From NCBI GenBank assembly GCA_046714315.1, contig JBKKBD010000212.1:44718-108717 (forward strand): a stretch of DNA of 64,000 bases, read 5' to 3'. The notes below the pieces were generated by a model. That model saw only the letters and a list, made by a program, of their open reading frames with translations, ran no database searches and was not told the DNA's origin. Numbering within the stretch: position 1 is the first letter of the stretch; each line of letters starts with the position of its first letter. The position numbers and the translations under genes were made by a program. The DNA comes from Specibacter sp046714315. Lineage in GTDB: Bacteria > Actinomycetota > Actinomycetes > Actinomycetales > Micrococcaceae. Of this stretch, positions 1 to 9,032 are shown one piece after another.

Positions 1-266
1 GCACCGCCGTCCTGCTGGTGGGCCGCCAGCCAGCCGCTGGGGACCACATTGGCGCCAAGGTTCGCCTTGCGTGCGTTCTTGATCATCTGGCCAATGTCCA
101 GCTGGTCGCGCGCGGCGACACCGAGGCCGGTGGTGGCGTCGGCATGGGGATCGAGATCGATCACCAAAGTGGGGATGCCGGCCGCCAAGGCTGCCGAGGC
201 CAGGCCAAGCGTGACTGAGGTCTTGCCGACGCCGCCCTTGAGGCTGCTGATACTCACTACTTGCAC
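1..266 (-). CDS. ParA/MinD-family ATPase, N-terminal part only (cut by window edge)
   Basis: Only the first ~88 codons are visible. Reading from GTG at 266, the protein shows a deviant Walker A motif KGGVGKT at residues 10-16 and the segment VIDLDPHAD at residues 35-43, both hallmarks of ParA-type ATPases. These proteins dimerise with ATP, usually on DNA, and position chromosomes, plasmids or protein complexes in the cytoplasm. No ParB-like partner lies in the window, so the cargo is unknown. The gene is divergent from gcvP with about 100 bp between start codons. An orphan ParA-like protein is a safer reading than the oriC-proximal segregation ParA, because no origin-region genes are nearby. 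The start is a guess between GTG codons; the family call is firm. Confidence 0.85.
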   Translation of the reverse strand, partial: MQVVSISSLKGGVGKTSVTLGLASAALAAGIPTLVIDLDPHADATTGLGVAARDQLDIGQMIKNARKANLGANVVPSGWLAAHQQDGG

Positions 267-367
267 GGATGAACCATTACCCTTTGCGTTGCTTACTCAA
301 TCATGTGCTGTGCTGTTAGCCCTGACACATACAATAGCTGTGGAACGTTCGCGACTTGGAGAACCCA

Positions 368-3262
368 TTGACAAATACCGCTGAAAATTTGCCGGAACGC
401 CAGAGCACAAACAACCTTGTGTCGGCCGCCTTTAGTGATCGACACATTGGGGTTACTGCGCAGCCCCACATTCATCATATGTTGAGCACCCTAGGATTTG
501 GTTCTTTGGAGGCGCTAACCACAGCCGCGCTGCCAAAATCGATCTATTCGGCTGAGCCGATGAACCTTCAGGCCGCCGTGTCGGAGGAAGTCATGCTGGC
601 CGAATTGAAGGAGTTGGCTGGCAAAAACACCGTCAACAAGTCCTTCCTTGGGCAGGGTTACTACGGCACTCACACCCCCGGTGTGATTCAGCGCAACGTT
701 TTGGAAAGCCCTGCCTGGTACACGGCATATACCCCTTACCAGCCTGAGATTTCCCAGGGCCGCCTCGAGGCGCTACTGAATTTCCAGACCGTCGTGTCGG
801 ATCTGACCGGCATGGTCACGGCCAATGCCTCCATGCTCGACGAGGGCACCGCGGCCGCGGAGGCTGTCGCGCTCATGCGCCGCAATAACCGCACAGCCAA
901 GGATGACGCCGTCCTGCTGGTTGACGCCGATACCTTCCCTCAGACCCTCGCTGTGGTGCATACCCGCGCCAAGGCCATGGGCATCCCTGTGCTCGCGCAT
1001 AACTTTGACGAAGAACTCCCCGCGGTTGAGTTCTTCGGCGTGCTGCTGCAATACCCCGGGGACTCCGGGCTGATTCGCGACATTGAACCGATCATTGCCG
1101 CGGCCCACGCACGCAAGGCCGTTGTGGCCGTTGCCGCCGATCTGTTGGCGTTGACGCTTGTGGAATCCCCGGGTGCACTCGGTGCCGATCTAGCCGTTGG
1201 CACCTCCCAGCGTTTTGGTGTCCCCATGGGCTTTGGTGGCCCGCACGCCGGCTACATGGCCGTCCGCAAGGGGCTGGAGCGTTCGTTGCCTGGCCGCCTG
1301 GTGGGCGTGTCCAAGGATGCCGCTGGCAACCAGGCCTATCGTCTGGCCCTGCAGACCCGTGAGCAGCACATCCGCCGTGAGAAGGCCACCTCGAACATCT
1401 GCACGGCGCAGGTGCTGCTGGCTGTCATGGCCGGCATGTACGCGGTTTACCACGGCCCTGAAGGACTGCGAAAGATTGCCACCCGCGTCCACATGATGGC
1501 CCAGGGTGTTGCGACCGCGGCGACGGCAGCCGGACACACTGTGGTGCACCCGAACTTCTTCGACACCGTCAAGATCAAGGTCACCTCGCACAGCGGCCAC
1601 GCGGCGGCTGAACTTGTTGCCGCCGCGCACCGGGCCGGCTACCTGCTGCGCCAGGTGGATCACGATCACCTGCAGATCGCCGCCGATGAGACCACCACCG
1701 AGGCCGACGTCGCCGCTTTGGCAGCGTTGTTCGGCGACAAGGGCACACAAAAGGTAACGGACGGGTCCGCCGTCGAGCTCCCGGCGCCGGCCCGTGCCAC
1801 TGGCTACCTTGCCAACCCCGTATTCCATGCGCACAATTCCGAAACCCAGATGCTGCGGTACCTGCGCAAGCTCTCGGACGCCGATTACGCACTGGACCGC
1901 GGCATGATCCCCTTGGGCTCGTGCACCATGAAGCTGAACGCCACTGCGGAGATGGCCGCCGTGACGTGGCCCGAGTTCTCCAATCTGCACCCCTTCGCTC
2001 CGGCCTCGGACACCGTGGGCATCGTGGAAATGGCCACACAACTTGAAGCCTGGCTGGCCGAAATTACCGGCTACGACGCGGTTTCCGTGCAGCCCAATGC
2101 CGGTTCGCAGGGAGAATTTGCCGGGCTCATGGCCATCCGCGCGTTCCACCTGGAAAACGGCAATCCGGACAGGGACATTGTGTTGATCCCGACCTCCGCA
2201 CATGGCACCAACGCCGCATCTGCTGTCATGGCCGGCATGAAGGTTGTCGCCGTGGCAACGGACGGCTTCGGCAACATCGACATGGACGATCTCAAGCGCC
2301 AAATCACCGTCCACGAAGACAGCCTGGCCGCAATCATGGTCACCTACCCGTCAACCCACGGCGTGTTCGAGACCTCCATCAGCGCCATCTGCGCCATGAT
2401 TCACGACGCCGGAGGCCAGGTTTACGTTGACGGCGCGAACCTCAACGCTCTGGTTGGCTTGGCCCAGCCTGGCAAGTTTGGTGCCGACGTTTCCCACCTG
2501 AACCTCCACAAGACATTCTGCATCCCGCACGGCGGTGGCGGCCCCGGCGTTGGCCCCGTTGCCGTTGGAGCGCACCTGGCCAAGCACCTGCCGGCCCGCG
2601 AGCTTGATGCCGGCACCTCGGTGGGGCTGGTTTCCAGCGCACCGTACGGTTCGGCGTCGATCCTTCCCATCTCCTGGGCCTACATCCGCATGATGGGTCC
2701 GGAGGGACTGCGCCTGGCGACACAGACGGCCATCTTGTCGGCCAACTACATTGCCCGGCGCCTCAGCGAGCACTACCCGGTGCTGTACACGGGCGCCCAC
2801 GATCTGGTGGCGCACGAATGCATCCTGGATCTGCGTGGTATCACGGCCGATTCCGGTGTGAGTGTTGATGATGTTGCCAAGCGACTCATCGATTACGGGT
2901 TCCATGCCCCGACCATGTCGTTCCCGGTGGCCGGAACGCTCATGGTGGAGCCCACCGAATCCGAGGACCTGGGCGAAATTGACCGCTTCATCAATGCCAT
3001 GATCTGCATCCGCAAGGAGATTGCGGCCGTCCAGGATGGCCTCTGGCCCGCGGACGACAACCCTCTGGTGCATGCTCCCCACACGGCACAAAGCATCACC
3101 CAGGAGTGGGACCACCCCTACAGTCGTGAAGAGGCCGTCTTCCCAGCTGGTGTGGATCCGCGTGCCAAGTACTGGCCAATTGTGCGCCGCATCGACCAGG
3201 CCTACGGCGACCGCCACCTCGTATGCTCGTGCCCATCCATCGAGGAACTGGCCGAGCAGTAA
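368..3262 (+). CDS. gcvP: Glycine dehydrogenase (aminomethyl-transferring), P protein
   Basis: This is the P protein of the glycine cleavage system. It uses PLP to decarboxylate glycine and passes the aminomethyl group to the lipoyl arm of H protein. The ~964-residue length is that of the single-chain form. Early in the protein are DRHIG and, in the first half, GQGYYGTHTPGVI and SQGRLEALLNFQ. The C-terminal half carries HLNLHKTFCIPHGGGGPG, where K715 should form the Schiff base with PLP. I chose the TTG at 368 because GGAGA sits at 358-362 with good spacing; an in-frame TTG at 356 lacks this. gcvT and gcvH are not in the window, so the partner proteins must be encoded elsewhere. I see no glycine riboswitch in the short leader. 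Confidence 0.97.
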   Translation: MTNTAENLPERQSTNNLVSAAFSDRHIGVTAQPHIHHMLSTLGFGSLEALTTAALPKSIYSAEPMNLQAAVSEEVMLAELKELAGKNTVNKSFLGQGYYGTHTPGVIQRNVLESPAWYTAYTPYQPEISQGRLEALLNFQTVVSDLTGMVTANASMLDEGTAAAEAVALMRRNNRTAKDDAVLLVDADTFPQTLAVVHTRAKAMGIPVLAHNFDEELPAVEFFGVLLQYPGDSGLIRDIEPIIAAAHARKAVVAVAADLLALTLVESPGALGADLAVGTSQRFGVPMGFGGPHAGYMAVRKGLERSLPGRLVGVSKDAAGNQAYRLALQTREQHIRREKATSNICTAQVLLAVMAGMYAVYHGPEGLRKIATRVHMMAQGVATAATAAGHTVVHPNFFDTVKIKVTSHSGHAAAELVAAAHRAGYLLRQVDHDHLQIAADETTTEADVAALAALFGDKGTQKVTDGSAVELPAPARATGYLANPVFHAHNSETQMLRYLRKLSDADYALDRGMIPLGSCTMKLNATAEMAAVTWPEFSNLHPFAPASDTVGIVEMATQLEAWLAEITGYDAVSVQPNAGSQGEFAGLMAIRAFHLENGNPDRDIVLIPTSAHGTNAASAVMAGMKVVAVATDGFGNIDMDDLKRQITVHEDSLAAIMVTYPSTHGVFETSISAICAMIHDAGGQVYVDGANLNALVGLAQPGKFGADVSHLNLHKTFCIPHGGGGPGVGPVAVGAHLAKHLPARELDAGTSVGLVSSAPYGSASILPISWAYIRMMGPEGLRLATQTAILSANYIARRLSEHYPVLYTGAHDLVAHECILDLRGITADSGVSVDDVAKRLIDYGFHAPTMSFPVAGTLMVEPTESEDLGEIDRFINAMICIRKEIAAVQDGLWPADDNPLVHAPHTAQSITQEWDHPYSREEAVFPAGVDPRAKYWPIVRRIDQAYGDRHLVCSCPSIEELAEQ

Positions 3263-3291
3263 CGGCTCAGCCGGCCGCAAGAATATTACGT

Positions 3292-3341
3292 CCCCTGCAG
3301 TGATCTGTGCCACACGATTTGGTGCAGAATGGCTGCAGGGG
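3292..3341. repeat. Inverted repeat after gcvP, possible terminator without a T tract
   Basis: Nine-base perfect arms CCCCTGCAG (3292-3300) and CTGCAGGGG (3333-3341) flank a 32-nt loop, 30 bp after the gcvP stop codon. There is no downstream T run, so it is at best an atypical terminator. It could instead be part of the pyc leader. Confidence 0.4.
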
Positions 3342-3384
3342 CGAAGCTTGCACCACTTTGTGTCACAGAACTACACCAAATATC

Positions 3385-3390
3385 TATAAG
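3385..3390 (+). promoter_or_regulatory. Candidate -10 element for pyc
   Basis: TATAAG lies about 105 bp upstream of the pyc start in an A/T-rich patch. No good -35 hexamer is evident 16-18 bp upstream, so the assignment is weak. Confidence 0.3.
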
Positions 3391-3455
3391 ACGGCGCGAT
3401 TTTGGCCTTAGTGTCAGCCTCGCTGCCCTCACGGGTGAGTCACTGCTTCAGGATT

Positions 3456-3469
3456 GAGGCACGTGCCTC
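3456..3469. promoter_or_regulatory. Perfect 14-bp palindrome upstream of pyc, candidate operator
   Basis: GAGGCACGTGCCTC is a perfect palindrome centred about 33 bp before the pyc start codon and downstream of the candidate -10. A second, shorter dyad CTCAC-GG-GTGAG lies at 3428-3439. The location suits a repressor site or an mRNA hairpin in the leader. No family is assigned. Confidence 0.35.
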
Positions 3470-3495
3470 GCCACCATTGTTCACACAGGAGTGAG

Positions 3496-6400
3496 ATGTT
3501 TTCGAAAATTCTGGTTGCCAACCGCGGCGAAATCGCGATCCGGGCATTCCGCGCCAGCTACGAGCTTGGTGCCAAGACAGTGGCCGTCTACCCTTACGAG
3601 GACCGCACCTCCATCCACCGCCAGAAGGCCGATGAAGCCTACCTGATTGGTGAAGAGGGCCACCCCGTACGGGCTTACCTTGACGTGGCAGAGGTGATCC
3701 GTGTCGCCAAGGAAGCCGGCGCAGACGCCATCTACCCCGGTTACGGTTTCCTCTCTGAAAATCCTGACCTAGCCGCTGCCGCCAGGGATGCTGGAATTGC
3801 CTTTGTTGGCCCGCCCGCCGAAGTGCTGGAGCTGACAGGTAACAAGGTTCGCGCCTTGGACGCCGCCCGCAAGGCCGGCATTCCCGTGCTGCAGTCAAGC
3901 AAGCCCAGTGCAGACCTTGACTACCTTTTGGGGGCCGCTGCCGAGATTGGCTACCCCATCTTCGCCAAGGCCGTTGCCGGTGGAGGCGGGCGCGGCATGC
4001 GCCGTGTTGAAAAGGCCGAGGACCTGGAGGAGGCCCTGAAGGCCGCCATGCGCGAAGCGGATGCAGCCTTTGGTGACCCCACCATGTTCCTGGAGCAGGC
4101 CGTATTGCGTCCCCGCCACATTGAGGTCCAGATCCTCGCCGATAATGAGGGCAACGTCATCCACCTGTTCGAACGCGATTGCTCACTGCAGCGTCGCCAC
4201 CAGAAGGTCGTTGAAATCGCCCCGGCTCCAAACCTGGACGAGAACATCCGCAAGGCCCTGCACGCCGACGCCGTGAAGTTTGCCAAGGCCATGGGCTACG
4301 TCAACGCCGGAACCGTAGAGTTCCTCGTTGACACAGTGGGGGAGCGGGCCGGTCAGCACGTGTTCATCGAAATGAACCCGCGCATCCAAGTCGAGCACAC
4401 TGTTACGGAAGAAATCACCGACGTGGACCTGGTTCAGGCGCAGCTGCGCATTGCAGCCGGTGAGACCCTTGCCGATCTTGGCCTGAGCCAAGACACTGTA
4501 CAGGTCAAGGGTGCTGCGCTGCAGTGCCGCATCACCACGGAGGATCCCTCCAACGGCTTCCGCCCCGACGTTGGCGAGATTACCACCTACCGTTCGGCTG
4601 GTGGTGCCGGTGTAAGGCTCGACGGCGGAACCATTTACGCAGGTGCCCAGATCAGCCCGCACTTCGATTCCATGCTGGTCAAGCTCACCTGCCGCGGCCG
4701 CGACTACCCGACAGCGGTTTCGCGCGCCCGCCGTGCCCTGGCCGAGTTCCGTATCCGCGGCGTCTCCACCAACATTTCCTTCCTGCAGGCCGTTCTTGCC
4801 GATCCGGCCTTCAACGCCGGTGACGTGGCCACGTCCTTCATTGACGAGCGTCCCGAACTGCTTAACTCGCATGTGTCCTCCGACCGTGGCACGAAGCTGC
4901 TGACGTGGCTGGCGGATGCAACAGTCAACAAGCCGCACGGCGAGTTGACGGTCTTGGAAGACCCGGCACGCAAGTTGCCCGACGTCGATCTCGCCACGGC
5001 TCCGGCCGGATCTCGCCAGCAGCTGGCAGAGCTTGGGCCCGAAGGCTTTGCCGCAGCCCTGCGAGCACAGATTCCCGTGGCCGTCACGGACACCACTTTC
5101 CGTGATGCACACCAGTCCTTGCTGGCCACCCGTGTGCGCACAAGGGACTTGTTGGCTGCGGGCCCCGCCGTCTCGGTGCTGACCCCGCAGCTGCTCTCGG
5201 TGGAAGCCTGGGGTGGGGCTACCTACGATGTTTCCCTGCGCTTCCTCGGTGAAGATCCGTGGCAGCGGCTGAGTAAGCTGCGCGAAGCCCTCCCCAACGT
5301 CTGCCTGCAGATGTTGCTGCGCGGGCGCAATACGGTTGGCTACACGCCGTACCCGGCAGAGGTTACCGACGCCTTTGTGCAGGAGGCGGCTGCCAGCGGC
5401 ATTGACATTTTCCGCATCTTTGACGCGCTCAACGATGTTGACCAGATGGAACCGGCCATCAAGGCCGTGCGTGCCACGGGAACCGCGGTGGCCGAGGTGG
5501 CCCTGTGCTACACGGGCGACCTTCTGGACCCGGCCGAGACCATCTACACCCTTGACTACTACCTTGAGTTGGCGCAGCGCATCGTCGACGCCGGCGCGCA
5601 CATCCTGGCCATCAAGGACATGGCAGGGGTACTTCGCCCGGCCGCTGCCGCCAAGCTGGTCACGGCCCTGCGCGAACGCTTCGAGCTGCCCGTGCACCTG
5701 CACACTCACGACACCGCGGGTGGCCAGCTGGCCACCCTGATGGCTGCTATCAATGCAGGGGTCGACGCCGTTGACGTCGCCTCCGCTGCCCTGGCAGGCA
5801 CTACCAGCCAGCCCTCGGCGTCGGCCTTGGTTGCCGCCCTGGCACACACCGAGCGGGACACCGGAATCGATTTGGCGGCCATCAGCTCGCTGGAGCCGTA
5901 CTGGGAAGCCGTTCGTCGCCTGTACTCACCCTTCGAGTCAGGTCTCGCCGCACCCACGGGCCGTGTTTACCTGCACGAGATCCCGGGCGGCCAGCTCTCC
6001 AACCTGCGCCAGCAGGCCATTGCATTGGGTCTGGGAGAGCGCTTCGAGGAAATCGAGGACATGTACACGGCCGCGGATAGGATCCTCGGGCACCTTGTCA
6101 AGGTCACGCCGTCGTCAAAGGTGGTGGGCGATTTGGCTCTGCACCTGGTGGGAATCAAGGCCGACCCGGCCGATTTCGAGGCCAACCCGCAGAACTATGA
6201 CATTCCCGATTCCGTTGTTGGCTTCCTCGGCGGTGAGCTGGGAACTCCTCCGGGTGGCTGGCCCGAGCCGTTCCGTACCAAGGCCCTGCAGGGCCGGACC
6301 GTTACCGAACGCATGGGCACGCTCAGCGCACAGGACAGCGCCGAACTTGCCGGGGACAGTGAAACACGCCGCGCGGCCCTGAACCGGCTGCTCTTTGCCG

Positions 6401-6894
6401 GACCCACCAAGGACTTTGAGGCTGTTCGCAAGACGTACGGAGATGTTTCCGTGCTGGACACCCGCGACTACCTTTACGGCCTTCGCCGCGGCGTGGAGCA
6501 CTCAGTGGACCTTGGCAAGGGTGTGCGCCTGATCGCCGTGCTTGAGACCATCTCCGAGGCAGATGAAAAGGGCATGCGGACCGTGGTCTGCAAGCTCAAC
6601 GGCCAGAACCGTCCCATCACCGTGCGGGATCGCAGCATCGAAAGCACCGTCAAGGCGGCTGAGAAGGCCGACGAGACCGTGCCCGGCCAGGTTGCGGCGC
6701 CGTTTGCTGGTGCCGTGAGCGTCAAGGTTGCCGTGGGCGACGTCGTCGAGGCAGGCGCAACCATCGCCACCATCGAAGCCATGAAGATGGAAGCCTCAAT
6801 TACGACGCCGATCGGCGGCACAGTGGCCCGCCTTGCCGTTCCTGGGGTGGCCCAGGTCCAGGGCGGAGACCTGTTGGTAGTTATCGAGGGCTAA
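3496..6894 (+). CDS. pyc: Pyruvate carboxylase
   Basis: This biotin enzyme makes oxaloacetate from pyruvate and bicarbonate with ATP, refilling the TCA cycle. The single ~1132-residue chain contains all three expected parts. An N-terminal biotin carboxylase (MFSKILVANRGEIAIRAF at the start, ATP-grasp loop AGGGGRGMR near residue 160, IEMNPRIQVEHTVTE near 295) is followed by a carboxyltransferase opening with TDTTFRDAHQSLLATR near residue 531. The C-terminal biotinyl domain has EAMKMEA, and the biotinylated lysine is K1097. ATG 3496 is preferred over the upstream in-frame ATG because CAGGAG precedes it. The gene is monocistronic, with a strong convergent terminator after it. Acetyl-CoA carboxylase is excluded by the fused carboxyltransferase of pyruvate type. 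Confidence 0.98.
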   Translation: MFSKILVANRGEIAIRAFRASYELGAKTVAVYPYEDRTSIHRQKADEAYLIGEEGHPVRAYLDVAEVIRVAKEAGADAIYPGYGFLSENPDLAAAARDAGIAFVGPPAEVLELTGNKVRALDAARKAGIPVLQSSKPSADLDYLLGAAAEIGYPIFAKAVAGGGGRGMRRVEKAEDLEEALKAAMREADAAFGDPTMFLEQAVLRPRHIEVQILADNEGNVIHLFERDCSLQRRHQKVVEIAPAPNLDENIRKALHADAVKFAKAMGYVNAGTVEFLVDTVGERAGQHVFIEMNPRIQVEHTVTEEITDVDLVQAQLRIAAGETLADLGLSQDTVQVKGAALQCRITTEDPSNGFRPDVGEITTYRSAGGAGVRLDGGTIYAGAQISPHFDSMLVKLTCRGRDYPTAVSRARRALAEFRIRGVSTNISFLQAVLADPAFNAGDVATSFIDERPELLNSHVSSDRGTKLLTWLADATVNKPHGELTVLEDPARKLPDVDLATAPAGSRQQLAELGPEGFAAALRAQIPVAVTDTTFRDAHQSLLATRVRTRDLLAAGPAVSVLTPQLLSVEAWGGATYDVSLRFLGEDPWQRLSKLREALPNVCLQMLLRGRNTVGYTPYPAEVTDAFVQEAAASGIDIFRIFDALNDVDQMEPAIKAVRATGTAVAEVALCYTGDLLDPAETIYTLDYYLELAQRIVDAGAHILAIKDMAGVLRPAAAAKLVTALRERFELPVHLHTHDTAGGQLATLMAAINAGVDAVDVASAALAGTTSQPSASALVAALAHTERDTGIDLAAISSLEPYWEAVRRLYSPFESGLAAPTGRVYLHEIPGGQLSNLRQQAIALGLGERFEEIEDMYTAADRILGHLVKVTPSSKVVGDLALHLVGIKADPADFEANPQNYDIPDSVVGFLGGELGTPPGGWPEPFRTKALQGRTVTERMGTLSAQDSAELAGDSETRRAALNRLLFAGPTKDFEAVRKTYGDVSVLDTRDYLYGLRRGVEHSVDLGKGVRLIAVLETISEADEKGMRTVVCKLNGQNRPITVRDRSIESTVKAAEKADETVPGQVAAPFAGAVSVKVAVGDVVEAGATIATIEAMKMEASITTPIGGTVARLAVPGVAQVQGGDLLVVIEG

Positions 6895-6911
6895 GTCCCG
6901 CAACTCAAGCG

Positions 6912-6983
6912 AAAGTAACCCGCAGTAGTGGTCGTAAAATCAGCGAAAATCGCGATTTTACAACCACTACTGCGGGTTACTTT
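6912..6983. terminator. Very long hairpin between convergent pyc and acyl-CoA synthetase
   Basis: Two 30-bp arms (6912-6941 and 6954-6983) are complementary except for one C/A mismatch and enclose a 12-nt loop. A run of T ends the right arm and a run of A begins the left, so it can terminate transcription from both sides. The arm length exceeds what a terminator needs; the element could be a member of a dispersed repeat family. Confidence 0.8.
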
Positions 6984-7016
6984 TTTTGGGACGGACCCAG
7001 CTTGTTTAATGAGTGG

Positions 7017-8831
7017 TTAGGAAGGCTTCTTGCTCAGGTAGATGTCTTCCACGACCGCGTTGTAATCCTTGAGGACCTGGCCACGCTTGACCTTCATGGA
7101 CGGGGTGAGGTGGCCGGAAGTCTCGGTGAAGTCGGTGTCGACGATCCGGAACTGCTTAATGGCTTCGGCGGAAGAGACCGAGCTATTTGCCCTGTCTACG
7201 GCCTTCTGTACCGCGGCGAGGACAATCGGGTCCTTGCCTGCTTGTGCCACCGTGATGCCTTCGCTGAGGCCGTGAGCCTTGCCCCATTGCGGCAATGCTT
7301 CTTCATCCAGCGTGACGATCGCGGCGATGAACGGGCGCTGCTCGCCAATGACGACGCACTGGGAAACTATGGCGTCAGCCCGGATCTGATCTTCCAGTAG
7401 GGCCGGGACAACGTTCTTGCCACCTGAGGTGACAATGATTTCCTTTTTACGCCCCGTGATTTTCAGGAATCCCTGATCGTCGAGCTCGCCAATGTCTCCG
7501 GTCCGGAACCAGCCGTCAACGAAGGTTTCGGCTGTTAGGTCATCGCGGCCGTAGTAGCCCTTCATGACGCACACACCCTTGGTGAGGATCTCGCCGTCGG
7601 CCGCGATCTTCACGGCATTGCCCGGCAGGGGCGCGCCCACGGTACCGATCTTGATCCGTTCCGGACGGTTGACGGTGATGGGCGCCGTAGTTTCGGTGAG
7701 GCCGTAACCTTCCAGGATTTGCAGGCCGATGCCCTGGAAGAAGTAGCCAAGACGCTCACCGAGGGGCCCGCCGCCGGAGACGGCGTGGCGAACATTGCCG
7801 CCCATTGCCGCACGAAGCTTGGAGTAGACAAGTTTGTCGAACAGGGCATGCTTGGCCTTGAGGACCAGGCCAACCTTGCCCGTCTGGGCTGCGCGAGCGT
7901 AGTCAATGGCGGTGTGGGCGGCCAAGGCGAAGATCTTGCCCTTCCCGGCAGTTTCGGCCTTGAGTGACGCCGAGTTGTACACCTTTTCAAAGACGCGCGG
8001 CACAGCCAAAATGAACGTGGGTTTGAAGCTCTGCAGGTCATCGAGCAGGTGCTTGATGTCCGGGGTGTGGCCCACCTTTGCGCCACCAGCCACGGCCAAA
8101 ACTGAGATGTACCGCGCAAACACATGGGCCAGCGGCAGGAACATGATGGTCTGGGAGCCCGGCGTCACCACGGTCTGGGCCAGGACGGCGAGTGCGTTCT
8201 CACTCAGCTCCACAAAGTTACTGTGTGTAAGCATGCACCCCTTGGGGCGGCCCGTGGTGCCCGAGGTGTAAATAATGGTGGCGATGTCATCGAGGCCGTT
8301 GGCCGTGCGGGCGGCCTCCAAGGTCTCATCGCTGACGTCGCGGCCGGCCTCACGCAGGACGTCCAGGCCATCGCCCTCAAGTTGCCACACGTGGGCCAAC
8401 GTGGTGAGTCCTTCGTTGTGAGCAGCCTGGCGGATGATGTTCTCGTGGGTGCCGGTTTCAGCGAAAACTGCCACCGCAGCCGAATCGCCCAGATTCCAGG
8501 CCACCTGAGACGGTGAGGACGTTTCGTAGATCGGCACGGAAATTGCACCGGCAAACCAGATTGAGAAGTCAACGAGTGACCATTCGTAACGTGTGCGGGC
8601 CATGATGCCTACACGATCACCAACGCCGATGCCAGAGGCGATCAGGCCCTTGGCGATGGCGCTAACGTCGGCCAGAAATTCCTTGGCGGATACATCAACC
8701 CAGACGTTGTCTGCATTGCGTTTGGAGAAAAGTGCAGGATTGGCGGCCAGCTTGGCCTGACGCAGAACGAAATCGGTGGTGTTCATGGTGGGCGGGCTGA
8801 CCACCTTGGCCGGAACGGAAATCTCTTGCAC
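7017..8831 (-). CDS. AMP-forming long-chain acyl-CoA synthetase (FadD15-like)
   Basis: The protein activates a fatty acid in two steps, through an acyl-adenylate, to acyl-CoA. It has 604 residues, as usual for bacterial long-chain ligases. The adenylate-forming signature IIYTSGTTGRPKGCM lies at residues ~186-200. YGLTETTAPITVN and, toward the C-terminus, TGDIGELDDQGFLKITGRKKE mark the hinge and catalytic lysine region. The start is GTG 8831, preceded on the minus strand by AAAGGAG. It has no signal peptide and should act at the inner face of the membrane. Chain-length preference cannot be read from sequence. Confidence 0.93.
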   Translation of the reverse strand: MQEISVPAKVVSPPTMNTTDFVLRQAKLAANPALFSKRNADNVWVDVSAKEFLADVSAIAKGLIASGIGVGDRVGIMARTRYEWSLVDFSIWFAGAISVPIYETSSPSQVAWNLGDSAAVAVFAETGTHENIIRQAAHNEGLTTLAHVWQLEGDGLDVLREAGRDVSDETLEAARTANGLDDIATIIYTSGTTGRPKGCMLTHSNFVELSENALAVLAQTVVTPGSQTIMFLPLAHVFARYISVLAVAGGAKVGHTPDIKHLLDDLQSFKPTFILAVPRVFEKVYNSASLKAETAGKGKIFALAAHTAIDYARAAQTGKVGLVLKAKHALFDKLVYSKLRAAMGGNVRHAVSGGGPLGERLGYFFQGIGLQILEGYGLTETTAPITVNRPERIKIGTVGAPLPGNAVKIAADGEILTKGVCVMKGYYGRDDLTAETFVDGWFRTGDIGELDDQGFLKITGRKKEIIVTSGGKNVVPALLEDQIRADAIVSQCVVIGEQRPFIAAIVTLDEEALPQWGKAHGLSEGITVAQAGKDPIVLAAVQKAVDRANSSVSSAEAIKQFRIVDTDFTETSGHLTPSMKVKRGQVLKDYNAVVEDIYLSKKPS

Positions 8832-9020
8832 AATAGCTCCTTTGATATGTGGCGCTGCAACCGTGTTGCTTCACTCTATCCGGCGGACGGGTGTTTATTC
8901 CGGTGTCGGATGTTACTGAAGAGTAACTTTATGTTGTCCAGCTCACACTTTCCAAGTCGGCGAACGCGGTTCTGCTCCTTGCCGCGGCCAGCGAACTGCG
9001 CGGATGGGCGGTTGGCTGGA

Positions 9021-9032
9021 TAGAATCAGGGG
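9021..9032 (+). promoter_or_regulatory. TAGAAT -10 element six bases before the glucokinase ATG (leaderless)
   Basis: TAGAAT at 9021-9026 is followed by exactly six bases and the ATG at 9033, so transcription would begin at or next to the start codon. The CAGGGG between them is too close to act as a normal ribosome binding site. The -35 region is poor, as is common for actinobacterial leaderless promoters. Confidence 0.55.

Noticed and set aside
267..367. Glycine riboswitch upstream of gcvP
   Set aside because: The gap to the divergent gene is only ~100 bp and none of the conserved tandem aptamer features are visible.
4183..5847. 554-codon open frame on the minus strand inside pyc
   Set aside because: It lies wholly opposite a clear pyruvate carboxylase, shows no protein family signature, and is the usual antisense shadow of GC-rich coding DNA.
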